38,220 nucleotides of DNA from Ruminococcus sp. (GCA_017634275.1 JAGBNQ010000065.1:1-38220); one strand, 5' to 3'. Positions 26,208-34,386 are shown, counted from the first letter of the stretch. The notes: generated by a model not told the origin, from the sequence alone. Made by a program: numbers and translations.

Positions 26208-27512
26208 ATGGCAAATTCACGCCGCGCGGCTGTAAAGCTTTTGACTAAGCTTGATGAAAACAGCGCTTATTCAAATATATTGCTTGATAAAGAGCTTGAC
26301 AGGTTTAAGCTTGATGAGCGCGACAAGCATTTTGCTACGGCTCTCTTTTACGGAACGCTCGAAAGGCGGCTCACACTTGACAGAATAATTGATTCGCGCC
26401 TTGTAAGGCGGGCGGATAAGCTGTCAAATGAAGTGAGAAATATATTTAGAACGGGCATTTATCAGCTGCTTTATATGGACAGCGTGCCCGACCATACGGC
26501 GGTAGATGAAAGCGTAAAGCTTGTTAACTCTAAGCGAAACCCTGCGCTCCCGGGCTTTGTGAACGGGCTTTTAAGGGGCTTTATAAGAGATGAAAAGCCG
26601 CTGCCTAAGGGTAAAAGCAAGGCCGAGCAGATGATGCTTGATTACTCCTGCCCGATGTGGCTCGTGGAAAAGTGGATAGGCGAATACGGCGAGCAAACGG
26701 CGCAAAAGCTGCTTAGCTCATCTTTAGGCCGCGCGCCGATTACGGCGAGAGTTAATTCCACTAAAACAACGGCGGCGGAGCTTTGCAAGGTGCTTGAAAG
26801 TGAGGGCGTTAAGTGCGAAAGCTTGACATTGCTTGATAGCTGTATAAAGCTTAGTGGCGGCTCGCCCGAGAATACAAAGGCATTCAAAAACGGTCTTTTC
26901 CATGTTCAGGATATATCCTCACAGCTTTGTGCGGCGGCGCTTGACGCTAAGCCGGGAATGACTGTTCTTGATATATGCTCAGCCCCCGGCGGCAAGGCAT
27001 TTACCATAGCCGAGCTTATGGAAAATAACGGCAGGCTTTTGGCCTTTGACCTTCACGAAAACCGCGTAAGGCTTATAAAAAGCGGTGCGCAGAGGCTCGG
27101 GCTGGATATTATTGATGCAAGGGCAAATGACGCTAAAAAGTTTAGTGAGGATATGCCGCTTGCGGATAGGGTGCTTTGCGATGTGCCCTGCTCGGGGCTC
27201 GGCGTTATAAGGAGAAAGCCCGAGATAAAGTATAAAAGCCCCGAGGAGTTTGCAAGGCTGCCCGAGATTCAGCTTGATATCCTCTCGATGTCATCGCGCT
27301 ATGTTAAAAAGGGCGGTGTGCTCATTTTTTCTACCTGCACGCTTTCGCGCGCGGAGAACGATGAGGTAATAGATAGGTTTTTAAGCGAGAATGAGGAGTT
27401 TTCCGCTGAACCGCTGGGTGGGTTGTTTGGTGATAGCTGCAAGGTAAGCATCACCCCCGATAAGTTTGACAGCGACGGCTTTTTTATAGCAAAGCTTAAG
27501 AGGAATGAGTAG
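26208..27512 (+). CDS. rsmB: 16S rRNA (cytosine-967-C5) methyltransferase
   Basis: 434 residues. The N-terminal NusB-like domain (SRRAAVKLLTKLDENSAYSNILLDKEL through VPDHTAVDESVKLV) is followed by a PUA-like linker and a SAM domain with MTVLDICSAPGGKAFTIAELM, DVPCSGLGVIRRKPEIKYK (motif IV Cys) and IFSTCTLSRAEND (motif VI catalytic Cys). It methylates C967 of 16S rRNA. GGGGAGAG lies a few bases before the ATG. rlmN follows after two bases. Confidence 0.94.
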   Translation: MANSRRAAVKLLTKLDENSAYSNILLDKELDRFKLDERDKHFATALFYGTLERRLTLDRIIDSRLVRRADKLSNEVRNIFRTGIYQLLYMDSVPDHTAVDESVKLVNSKRNPALPGFVNGLLRGFIRDEKPLPKGKSKAEQMMLDYSCPMWLVEKWIGEYGEQTAQKLLSSSLGRAPITARVNSTKTTAAELCKVLESEGVKCESLTLLDSCIKLSGGSPENTKAFKNGLFHVQDISSQLCAAALDAKPGMTVLDICSAPGGKAFTIAELMENNGRLLAFDLHENRVRLIKSGAQRLGLDIIDARANDAKKFSEDMPLADRVLCDVPCSGLGVIRRKPEIKYKSPEEFARLPEIQLDILSMSSRYVKKGGVLIFSTCTLSRAENDEVIDRFLSENEEFSAEPLGGLFGDSCKVSITPDKFDSDGFFIAKLKRNE

Positions 27513-27514
27513 AT

Positions 27515-28561
27515 ATGCTTATTAAAGATGATAACGGCAAAATTGATATTCTCTCCTTAAGCTTTGATGAGCTTTGCGAGCAGATAATTGCTTTTGGTGA
27601 GAAAAAATTCCGTGCCACTCAGCTTTATGAGTGGCTGCATATCAAGCAGGTTGATGATTTTGATAAAATGACTAATCTTTCTACACAATTTCGTGAGAAA
27701 CTGCGTGATAAGTTTTGTTTAAAATCACTATTTATAGTTAAAAAGCTTGAATCCTCTGCTGATAATACGTTAAAATATCTATATAGGCTGCCTGACGGTA
27801 ATCACGTTGAGGCTGTCGTTATGGAATATAACCACGGCACGACTATATGCATATCAACGCAGGTCGGCTGTAAAATGGGGTGCAATTTCTGTGCATCGAC
27901 TATTGCAGGGTTCAGACGAAACCTTCTGCCCTCCGAGATGCTGTTGGAAATATACACCGCTGCCCGTGATTCGGGCAGAAAAATAGGCGGCGCTGTCCTT
28001 ATGGGGATAGGTGAGCCGCTTGACAACTACGATAACGTGGTCTGCTTTTTAGACCTGCTCTCAAATGAAAAGGGAATGAATATGTCGCTTAGGCACGTTT
28101 CCCTTTCTACCTGCGGCATTGTACCGAGGATAAGGGAGCTTGCATCGCTTAAGCTTGGGCTTACGCTATCTATCTCGCTGCACGCGACAAATGACGAAAC
28201 GCGCAGCAGCATAATGCCCGTAAATAAAAGCTACAGCATTGATGAGCTGCTCGATGCGTGCAGGTTCTATTTTAAGGAAACGGGCAGGCGCATCTCCTTT
28301 GAGTATGCCCTTATTGACGGGGTGAACGATTCAAGGGAAAATGCTTTGGAGCTTAAAAAGCTCCTCGGCGGCTTTGTCTGCCATATAAATATTATCCCCG
28401 TGAATAAGATAAAAGAAAGAGATTATACCTCAAACAGAAAGAATGCGCAGAGATTTCGTGCGCTTTTGGAGGAAATGGGGCTTAATGCAACAGTTCGCCG
28501 AACTCTCGGCGCTGATATAAATGCCGCCTGCGGTCAGCTAAGGCGTGAATATGAAATATGA
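27515..28561 (+). CDS. rlmN: 23S rRNA A2503 / tRNA A37 C2-methyltransferase
   Basis: Radical SAM enzyme that methylates C2 of A2503 in 23S rRNA (and A37 of some tRNAs in E. coli). 348 residues. The iron-sulfur site CKMGCNFC follows ISTQVG; MGIGEPLDNYDNVV, RHVSLSTCGIVPRI and NIIPVNKIKERDYTSNR are typical. The conserved Cys pair for the methyl-shuttle mechanism is expected near STCG and the C-terminal ACGQLR. It is transcribed with rsmB; prpC follows after 24 bases. Confidence 0.95.
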   Translation: MLIKDDNGKIDILSLSFDELCEQIIAFGEKKFRATQLYEWLHIKQVDDFDKMTNLSTQFREKLRDKFCLKSLFIVKKLESSADNTLKYLYRLPDGNHVEAVVMEYNHGTTICISTQVGCKMGCNFCASTIAGFRRNLLPSEMLLEIYTAARDSGRKIGGAVLMGIGEPLDNYDNVVCFLDLLSNEKGMNMSLRHVSLSTCGIVPRIRELASLKLGLTLSISLHATNDETRSSIMPVNKSYSIDELLDACRFYFKETGRRISFEYALIDGVNDSRENALELKKLLGGFVCHINIIPVNKIKERDYTSNRKNAQRFRALLEEMGLNATVRRTLGADINAACGQLRREYEI

Positions 28562-28585
28562 CAAAGGAAAGGACGTCAGCGTTTT

Positions 28586-29314
28586 ATGTTTCTTGCACTT
28601 AAAAGCGATATAGGACAAAAAAGAAACGAAAATCAGGACAGAGTCAGGATCGGAATGATCGGTAATGACTCAGCCCTTGCTGTTGTATGCGACGGTATGG
28701 GCGGGGCTAACTCGGGCTCGCTTGCAAGTGAGATCGCTATAAACGCCGTTTTTGATAAAATAGCGGGGAATTACCGCGAGAATGCAGATGAAAACAGCAT
28801 AAGAAACCTTATGCTCACCTCTGTAAGTGCCGCGAATGCCCTCGTTTATCAGGAAAGTGTTGATAAGGAAGAGAATAAAGGTATGGGTACTACCTGCGTG
28901 GCAGCCCTTGTAAGGGGCAGGCAGGTGTTTGTTGCAAATGTAGGCGACAGCAGGGCATACCTTTTGACACAAGGCGGTATAAGCCAGATCACTCAGGATC
29001 ATACGCTTGTGGAAATGCTTTATGAGCAGGGGCAGCTAAGCCGTGAGGAGGCTGATTCCCATTCGATGAAGAATGTTATCACAAAGGCAGTGGGCGTTGA
29101 GAAGGATATAGATACAGATTACTTTGAGATAGAGAATGACGGTAATTTTACAGTCCTGCTCTGCTCAGACGGGCTGTATAATTACTGCGATAACGAGCTT
29201 TTGTATGAAACTGTATTCGGGCAGAACCTTGATGAGGCTGCATCAAAGCTTGTTGCGCACGCAAACCTTGAGGGCGGCAGGGATAACATAACCATAGCCC
29301 TGCTTGCAAATTAA
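28586..29314 (+). CDS. prpC: PP2C-family protein phosphatase (PrpC/Stp)
   Basis: 242 residues with the complete PPM metal-site pattern: SDIGQKRNENQDRVRIG, VCDGMGGANSG, VANVGDSRAYLL, ITQDHTLV, LCSDGLYNYC and GGRDNITIALL. It removes phosphates placed by the adjacent PASTA kinase, giving a reversible Ser/Thr phosphorylation switch for cell-wall synthesis and growth control. RBS AAAGGAAAGGA lies slightly far (about 12 bases) from the ATG. prkC follows after 43 bases, the standard Firmicute pairing. Confidence 0.94.
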   Translation: MFLALKSDIGQKRNENQDRVRIGMIGNDSALAVVCDGMGGANSGSLASEIAINAVFDKIAGNYRENADENSIRNLMLTSVSAANALVYQESVDKEENKGMGTTCVAALVRGRQVFVANVGDSRAYLLTQGGISQITQDHTLVEMLYEQGQLSREEADSHSMKNVITKAVGVEKDIDTDYFEIENDGNFTVLLCSDGLYNYCDNELLYETVFGQNLDEAASKLVAHANLEGGRDNITIALLAN

Positions 29315-29357
29315 TAAGATATACCCAAAAGTATTAATATATAGGAGTGAAAGCTAA

Positions 29358-31532
29358 ATGAATTCTGTTATCGGAAAGCGTCTTGACGGGCGCTATGAAA
29401 TTACCGAGCTTATCGGTGTAGGCGGAATGGCAGATGTGTATAAGGCAACCGATATTATGGAAAACCGTACTGTTGCCGTGAAGATACTTAAGGACGAATT
29501 CTCAAATAACGAGGAGTTTTTAAGGAGATTCAGAAATGAGAGCAAGGCTATAGCGGTGCTTAATCACCCGAATATCGTGAAGATATACGATGTCGGATTC
29601 AATGATGATATACAGTTTATAGTAATGGAGTATATCGACGGTATCACGCTTAAGGAGTTTATCGAGCAGCAGGGCGTCTTAAGGTGGAAGGACGGCGTTC
29701 ATTTTATAATCCAGATACTCCGCGCTTTGCAGCACGCGCACGATAAGGGCATAGTACATAGAGATATAAAGCCGCAGAATATCATGCTTTTCCCTGACGG
29801 GACTATAAAGGTCATGGATTTTGGTATCGCAAGGTTCTCGCGCGTTGACGGAAAGACTCTTTCGGATAAGACGATAGGCTCTGTCCACTACATTTCACCC
29901 GAGCAGGCAAGGGGCGAAACTACCGATGAGAGAAGTGATATCTACTCGGTAGGTATTATGTTCTATGAAATGCTCACGGGCAAAAAGCCGTTTGACGGCG
30001 ATACGGCTTTCGCTATTGCAAGAAAGCATACAGATGAACTCGCTGTCCACCCGAGAGAGATAATGCCCTCTATCCCGGAGGGGCTTGAGGAGATAGTTCT
30101 TCACGCTATGGAAAGATACCCCGACAGGAGATATCAGTCGGCATCGGATATGATAAAGGATCTTGATACCTTCAAGCTCAACAGATCGGCGACATTCGGC
30201 TACAGATACGGAATGAAACCCGTATCAAACGAGCAAAGCACAAAGTATTTCAAGCCCGTGGCAAAGCCGCAGCCAAAATATGATGATTATGATGACGCTG
30301 ATGACGATTATGATGATGACGATGATGAGGACGAGGTAAAGAAACGCTCGTACATCGTGCCGATAATGCTCGGCGTTACGGCGGCGGTAGTTATCATCGC
30401 GGCGGTTGTCATCGCTATGAGCGTTATCAATAAGATAGGTACTACGGGCAAAACGGGTACGGTCGAGATACAGAATTTCGTCGGAAAGAGCCTTATTCAG
30501 GTTCAGGAGGAGTACGGCGACAAGCTTAAGTTCGATATCAACACAGAGTATAACTCCGAGTATGATGAGGGCGTTATCTTCTGGCAGGGTGATACCCAGG
30601 GCAAGATAGTAAAGGAAGGGTATGAGATATCCTTCAAGGTAAGCCAGGGAAGTAAAAAGACTACCGTTCCCGATGTCAAGAACCTGACCTTTGAAATGGC
30701 AGATAACGAGCTGCAAAAATTTGACCTCATAACAGCTAAGGTTACTATGAATGATGAAAACATAGAAGAGGGCAGAGTTATCAAGACTCAGCCTGCATCG
30801 GGCGATAAGGTGGCTATTGGCTCAACTGTAACTGTATATGTTTCTACGGGGCCTGTTTCTACCGATGTTAAGGTTCCCGACTGCCGCGGCCTTTCAAAGG
30901 ATGATGCTATCAAGCTGCTCAAGTCGAATAAGTTAAAGTATGAGATAAATGAGGTAGAGCAGGAAGAGAACAAGGGCAAGGTTGTTATGCAGTCCGAGGA
31001 CGAGGGAACATGGGTTCCTAAGGATACGATAATCGTTCTTGGCGTATCTACAGGTGAGGTACAGCCTACTGAGGTAATGCTGCCGATACTTATTCCTTCG
31101 GGCGCACACGGTGCATACAGAATTGATGTTTACTTAAACGGCAATATCGCTGTAACTCAGAAGATATCAAAGGCTGAGACTGTTGCGGGCGGCGTTGCAA
31201 ACATAACAGTCAAGGGCAAGAAGACAGCTACATATGCTATCTACATAACAAATGAGGAGAGCAAGAAGACTGTTGAGAACTACATCAAGTTTGACGTTGA
31301 CTTTAACGACAATACGGTAGAAAAGATAGGCGAGGAAAAAACTAAGGAATTTGCAAACATCACACCTACAACCACTACAACCACTACCACAACAACTACT
31401 ACGACCACAACACCTGCGCCAGAGCCTGAACCCGAGCCAGAGCCTGATGAGCCCGTTGTTACCGAGGCGCCCGTAGAAGGAAACGAGGGCGATGCCGGTA
31501 ATGGTGACGCGGCTGCGGCAGCGCAAGAGTAA
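29358..31532 (+). CDS. prkC: PASTA-domain Ser/Thr protein kinase
   Basis: 724 residues. The cytoplasmic Hanks kinase (about 1-280) has GVGGMADVYKA, VAVKIL (Lys42), HRDIKPQN (Asp136) and DFGIAR (Asp154). A very acidic stretch (about 310-327) precedes the single membrane span (about 331-355). Outside are three PASTA repeats (about 368-432, 435-500, 504-568), which sense muropeptides in relatives. Unusually, an extra beta-rich domain of about 95 residues follows, then 15 consecutive Thr (about 673-687), a Pro-Glu repeat and an acidic Ala-rich tail. The Thr codons are mixed, so this is a real protein tract and not a simple DNA repeat. The tail may reach through the cell wall or be glycosylated; that is inference. 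Confidence 0.94.
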   Translation: MNSVIGKRLDGRYEITELIGVGGMADVYKATDIMENRTVAVKILKDEFSNNEEFLRRFRNESKAIAVLNHPNIVKIYDVGFNDDIQFIVMEYIDGITLKEFIEQQGVLRWKDGVHFIIQILRALQHAHDKGIVHRDIKPQNIMLFPDGTIKVMDFGIARFSRVDGKTLSDKTIGSVHYISPEQARGETTDERSDIYSVGIMFYEMLTGKKPFDGDTAFAIARKHTDELAVHPREIMPSIPEGLEEIVLHAMERYPDRRYQSASDMIKDLDTFKLNRSATFGYRYGMKPVSNEQSTKYFKPVAKPQPKYDDYDDADDDYDDDDDEDEVKKRSYIVPIMLGVTAAVVIIAAVVIAMSVINKIGTTGKTGTVEIQNFVGKSLIQVQEEYGDKLKFDINTEYNSEYDEGVIFWQGDTQGKIVKEGYEISFKVSQGSKKTTVPDVKNLTFEMADNELQKFDLITAKVTMNDENIEEGRVIKTQPASGDKVAIGSTVTVYVSTGPVSTDVKVPDCRGLSKDDAIKLLKSNKLKYEINEVEQEENKGKVVMQSEDEGTWVPKDTIIVLGVSTGEVQPTEVMLPILIPSGAHGAYRIDVYLNGNIAVTQKISKAETVAGGVANITVKGKKTATYAIYITNEESKKTVENYIKFDVDFNDNTVEKIGEEKTKEFANITPTTTTTTTTTTTTTTTPAPEPEPEPEPDEPVVTEAPVEGNEGDAGNGDAAAAAQE

Positions 31533-31535
31533 TTT

Positions 31536-32414
31536 ATGAAGGCAATAGTTATAAGATCACTTGGGGGCAGCTACACTGTAGAGGCCCCCGAGGGTGTATA
31601 TGAATGCTCTGCGAGGGGGATATTCCGAAAAAAAGGTATATCGCCCGTGTGCGGAGATGATGTTGAGATATCCTTTGAAAAGGACGGCTCGGCGGTCATT
31701 GATAAGATCTATGAACGGCGTTCGTTTATAATACGGCCGCCGCTTGCAAATCTTGACGTTTTGGTGCTTGTTTCGTCTACTGTTGACCCGAGGCCTAATA
31801 CGCTTATAATTGACAAGTTTACCGCTATAGCCGAGTATAAGGGTATAAAGCCTGTTATAGTTTTTACAAAGATCGACAAGACCGAGGCAGGCAGCCTTAA
31901 GGATATTTACCGATCTGTCGGCTTTGATGTTTATGAGATAGACAACACCACGGGCGAGGGCTGCAAGTCGCTTGCTGATGCTTTGCAGGGAAAGCTTTGC
32001 GCATTTACGGGAAATACGGGTGTAGGAAAATCCTCGCTATTGAACAATATCTTCCCAGGGATAGACCTTGCAACGGGTGAAACGAGCAAAAAGCTCGGCC
32101 GAGGCAGGCATACCACAAGGCACGTTGAGCTTTACAAGCTCCCAAAGGGCGGCCATGTTGCCGATACGCCAGGGTTTTCATCATTTGACACTAACAGATA
32201 TGATATAATCTTCAAGGACAGGCTTGCAGGGTGCTTTCCCGAGTTTTCACAGTATGAGGGGAAATGCCGCTTTCCTGACTGCGCGCACATAAAGGAAAAG
32301 GGCTGCGCGGTCATTGAGGCTGTTGAGAGCGGAGAGATACCGCGCTCGCGCTTTGAGAGCTACAAGGCTATGTATGAGGACGCTGCAAAGCTTAAGGAGT
32401 GGGAATACAAATGA
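31536..32414 (+). CDS. rsgA: Ribosome small subunit maturation GTPase
   Basis: Circularly permuted GTPase that checks late 30S maturation. 292 residues: an N-terminal OB fold, then the G motifs in permuted order, with FTKIDK (G4) before GNTGVGKSSLLN (G1) and DTPGFSSFD (G3). The C-terminal zinc site is CRFPDCAHIKEKGC. It starts three bases after the prkC stop. In B. subtilis rpe lies between rsgA and thiN; here rsgA overlaps thiN directly (ATGA), so rpe is absent from this place. Confidence 0.95.
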   Translation: MKAIVIRSLGGSYTVEAPEGVYECSARGIFRKKGISPVCGDDVEISFEKDGSAVIDKIYERRSFIIRPPLANLDVLVLVSSTVDPRPNTLIIDKFTAIAEYKGIKPVIVFTKIDKTEAGSLKDIYRSVGFDVYEIDNTTGEGCKSLADALQGKLCAFTGNTGVGKSSLLNNIFPGIDLATGETSKKLGRGRHTTRHVELYKLPKGGHVADTPGFSSFDTNRYDIIFKDRLAGCFPEFSQYEGKCRFPDCAHIKEKGCAVIEAVESGEIPRSRFESYKAMYEDAAKLKEWEYK

Positions 32415-33034
32415 GTGACAAATGCACTATATTTGTCGGCGGCGATGCGGTAAGCCCTGATACGCTTGATACCGAGTTTTTGGCAGATTCCGTGGTTTAC
32501 GGGGCTGACAAGGGGTTTTACCTTGCGGATAGTCTTGGGATAAAGTGCGATGTTGTCCTGGGCGATTTTGATTCGTCAAAAAAGCCTAAACGCGATGATG
32601 TTTTGCTTTTTCCTGTTGAGAAGGACGACACCGACCTTATGCTTGCGATAAGGCACGCATTTGATAACGGGCTTAAAGACTTTCAGGTTTACGGCGCTAT
32701 GGGCGGAAGTGCGGATCACCTTATCGGCAACATTCAGTCGCTCGGCTTTATTACCTCGCGCGGCGGTTCTGCGGTGATCATCGGTGATAAGGACAGGATA
32801 ACGCTGCTGACTGCCGGAAAATACAGCTTTAAAAAGAGAGAGGGCTATCAGCTTTCGCTGTTTGCTTACTCGGAGCGTGTTACGGGGCTGTCACTTAGCG
32901 GAGTAAAGTATCATGCACGGAATATCACACTTGAAAACACCTTTCCGCTCGGAATGTCAAACCATATTGAGGCGGATAATGCCGAGGTGAGCTTTTCATC
33001 GGGGATATTGCTCGTTATCGAATCAAAAAGGTAG
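32411..33034 (+). CDS. thiN: Thiamine pyrophosphokinase
   Basis: Transfers pyrophosphate from ATP to thiamine, making the cofactor. 207 residues. Landmarks: YGADKGFYLADSLGIKCDVVLGDFDS (thiamine and metal site), LLFPVEKDDTDLMLAIRHAF and YGAMGGSADHLIGNI, with a C-terminal beta domain ending in SNHIEADNAEVSFSSGILLVI. The start at ATG 32411, overlapping the rsgA stop, is preferred over GTG 32399 because AAGGAG sits at 32394-32399. Confidence 0.93.
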   Translation: MSDKCTIFVGGDAVSPDTLDTEFLADSVVYGADKGFYLADSLGIKCDVVLGDFDSSKKPKRDDVLLFPVEKDDTDLMLAIRHAFDNGLKDFQVYGAMGGSADHLIGNIQSLGFITSRGGSAVIIGDKDRITLLTAGKYSFKKREGYQLSLFAYSERVTGLSLSGVKYHARNITLENTFPLGMSNHIEADNAEVSFSSGILLVIESKR

Positions 33035-33038
33035 CTTT

Positions 33039-33058
33039 CACACTTTTTGTGCTTTTTT
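33039..33058 (+). terminator. Weak hairpin plus T run after thiN
   Basis: CACA-CTTTT-TGTG followed by C and six T. The short stem may only attenuate transcription into spoVM. Confidence 0.35.
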
Positions 33059-33107
33059 CATATTATACCATAGGCTTTGTGCCAAAAGACTATGGAGGTG
33101 CGTTTTT

Positions 33108-33194
33108 ATGAAAATAGTCGTTGTAAAGTCACCAAAGGTTTTATCGGGGATACTGAGGCTTGTATTCGGGATAAAAAAGGAAAAGGAAACGTAA
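33108..33194 (+). CDS. spoVM: Stage V sporulation protein M, 28 residues
   Basis: ATG 33108 opens MKIVVVKSPKVLSGILRLVF..., 28 codons. Aligned without gaps to remembered B. subtilis SpoVM (26 residues), it keeps Lys2, Lys7, Pro9, Lys10, Leu12, Gly14, Ile15, Arg17 and Gly21. Pro9 matters for recognising the convex forespore membrane. SpoVM is an amphipathic helix that anchors the spore coat ATPase SpoIVA. GGAGGTG (33094-33100) is ideally spaced, and the place after thiN is exactly that in B. subtilis. A CCATAG/CTATGG inverted repeat (33068-33073, 33090-33095) touches the ribosome site. Neither spoIVA nor other sporulation genes are in the window. Confidence 0.88.
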   Translation: MKIVVVKSPKVLSGILRLVFGIKKEKET

Positions 33195-33208
33195 ATTATT
33201 TACTTACC

Positions 33209-33238
33209 AAAGACCGTGCATTTTATGCGCGGCCTTTT
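33209..33238 (+). terminator. Terminator closing the yicC-to-spoVM cluster
   Basis: AAAGACCGTGCAT pairs with ATGCGCGGCCTTT (two G-T pairs) around a TTT loop and ends in a T run. It lies 14 bases after the spoVM stop. Confidence 0.8.
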
Positions 33239-33263
33239 GCATATAATCACTTAGGTGATGAAA

Positions 33264-33827
33264 ATGTATCAGCTTAAAATCAAAGGAATGACCTTCGGGG
33301 TATCATTCAGCTTTTTGGCGCTTGTCGGGTTTTTAACACTTTGCGGTGACGGGGTAAGGGGGCAGCTCTTACTTTGCCTTGGGTGCTGCCTTGTGCATGA
33401 AATGGGGCATTTAGCGGCAATGATGCTGTTAAATGTCAAGGCGCAGGCGCTTATCCTTTACGGCGGCGGAATGCTTATAAGGCGGCAAAAGGGGATAGAT
33501 TCATCAAACCTTGATGACTGCATTATTCTTTTTGCAGGGCCATTGGCAAATGCGGCACTTGCAATCATTTTTTTACTGATAGGAATGCGAGGGGCAGCAG
33601 GGTATAATCTATTTTGCGCGGTATTTAATCTTTTACCGCTCAGTTACTTTGACGGCGGCAGGATAGCGGATATTCTGCTGCCCGATAACAAAGCGGTAAC
33701 GCTTATAAGAAATATAATCATCCTTATGTTTGCCTGCCTTGTTTTCTCGGTAACGCTTATGGGAGGGCTCAATATATCGCTGCTGGTGACGTTTGTGTAT
33801 ATCGCGCTTTGCGAGATATTGGTTTAG
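33264..33827 (+). CDS. M50-family membrane metalloprotease (SpoIVFB-like)
   Basis: 187 residues with several hydrophobic spans. The HExxH site lies in CLVHEMGHLAAM and the third ligand motif in FNLLPLSYFDGGRI, both inside membrane segments; this is the arrangement of intramembrane site-2-type proteases such as SpoIVFB and RseP. FAGPLANAALAI is also characteristic. ATG 33264 is preferred, with AGGTGA 5 bases upstream; in-frame GTG 33255 and ATG 33258 overlap that site. It follows spoVM after a terminator. The small size fits a SpoIVFB-type protein without CBS or PDZ domains. Processing of a sporulation sigma factor is conceivable but unproven. Confidence 0.85.
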   Translation: MYQLKIKGMTFGVSFSFLALVGFLTLCGDGVRGQLLLCLGCCLVHEMGHLAAMMLLNVKAQALILYGGGMLIRRQKGIDSSNLDDCIILFAGPLANAALAIIFLLIGMRGAAGYNLFCAVFNLLPLSYFDGGRIADILLPDNKAVTLIRNIIILMFACLVFSVTLMGGLNISLLVTFVYIALCEILV

Positions 33828-34026
33828 CTTGCAAAATATGTGGAAATGTGTTATTAAAAAGTCACTGTTTCACTGCGCTGCTTATCCCGGAGAAATCCAC
33901 GAAAAATCACACAATATAGCGCATTACAGCAAATGTATACAGCGTAATCCGAGGCAATTTGTTGTAACCCGGTTGACCATTAGTTGTCCAAATCAGAATA
34001 AGACAGACGAATATATCGTAAAAAAC
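33828..34026. other. Non-coding stretch at the core/accessory boundary
   Basis: No frame here looks like a real protein; a 99-codon frame (33793-34092) is Cys/His-rich without domain pattern or ribosome site. A 7-base near-repeat GTTGACC/GTTGTCC lies at about 33971-33991. Intact core genes end just to the left and degraded genes begin to the right, so an old insertion or deletion junction may lie here. I see no integrase or clear att repeat. Confidence 0.4.
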
Positions 34027-34065
34027 CACGCTGAAAAAGAATACGTTTTGTCAGCGTGTTTTTTT
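34027..34065 (+). terminator. Hairpin terminator
   Basis: CACGCTGA (34027-34034) pairs perfectly with TCAGCGTG (34051-34058), followed by seven T and preceded by A-rich sequence, so it could work in both directions. It may end M50 transcription from about 200 bases upstream. Confidence 0.7.
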
Positions 34066-34092
34066 CGTCAGCATGCCTACAGTGCCGAATAG

Positions 34093-34278
34093 CAGATAAA
34101 AGTCGAACTTCTGAACCGACTGCTTGATTCATACGATGACGGAGGCGGACAGGTTTTTTACTGCACTGCTGTGAATTTGGTCTCTGTCGATGATATGCAG
34201 ACGATACTGGATAAGGCTGATCAGATTAAACTTGAGCTGAAGGCATTTATGAGGAAGAATGGGATCTTATTGGAATAG
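34093..34278 (+). pseudogene. Remnant of a small protein gene lacking a start codon
   Basis: An open frame of 61 codons between TAG 34090 and TAG 34276 reads as protein (VELLNRLLDSYDDGGGQVFY early, DDMQTILDKADQIKLELKAF late, ending RKNGILLE). It has no ATG, GTG or TTG near its beginning; ATA at 34096 stands where a start would be expected, and there is no ribosome site. The amphipathic helix content and codon use suggest former coding sequence. I do not recognise the family. It may be the 3' end of a gene whose 5' part was lost. Confidence 0.5.
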
Positions 34279-34319
34279 GCGGATATATACCAAAATTGTA
34301 AATTATTGACGCTGACCGC

Positions 34320-34348
34320 TTGAAATATCAGGCGGTTTGTGCTATAAT
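34320..34348 (+). promoter_or_regulatory. Promoter of the FMN-binding lipoprotein gene
   Basis: TTGAAA (34320-34325), 17 bases, TATAAT (34343-34348), followed at once by an inverted repeat at 34349-34370. Confidence 0.78.
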
Positions 34349-34370
34349 ATAGTTAGCAAATGCAAACTAT
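34349..34370. promoter_or_regulatory. Operator-like inverted repeat over the transcription start
   Basis: ATAGTTaGCAaaTGCaAACTAT is a 22-base imperfect palindrome with 18 of 22 symmetric positions, placed directly after the -10 box. It looks like a repressor site. The GTTAGC half resembles metal- or MarR-type operators of clostridia, but the regulator is unknown. Confidence 0.55.
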
Positions 34371-34386
34371 ATGTGAGGTGACAGCG

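Noticed and set aside
31374..31418. The Thr-coding tract as a DNA microsatellite or assembly artefact.
   Set aside because: The 15 codons use all four Thr codons in irregular order, so the repetition is at the protein level.
33793..34092. A 99-codon plus-strand frame after the M50 protease.
   Set aside because: It overlaps the protease end and a terminator hairpin, has no ribosome site at its start and no recognisable domain.
34306..34348. TTGACG at about 34307 as the -35 box of the lipoprotein promoter.
   Set aside because: It is about 31 bases from TATAAT; TTGAAA at 34320 gives the proper 17-base spacing.
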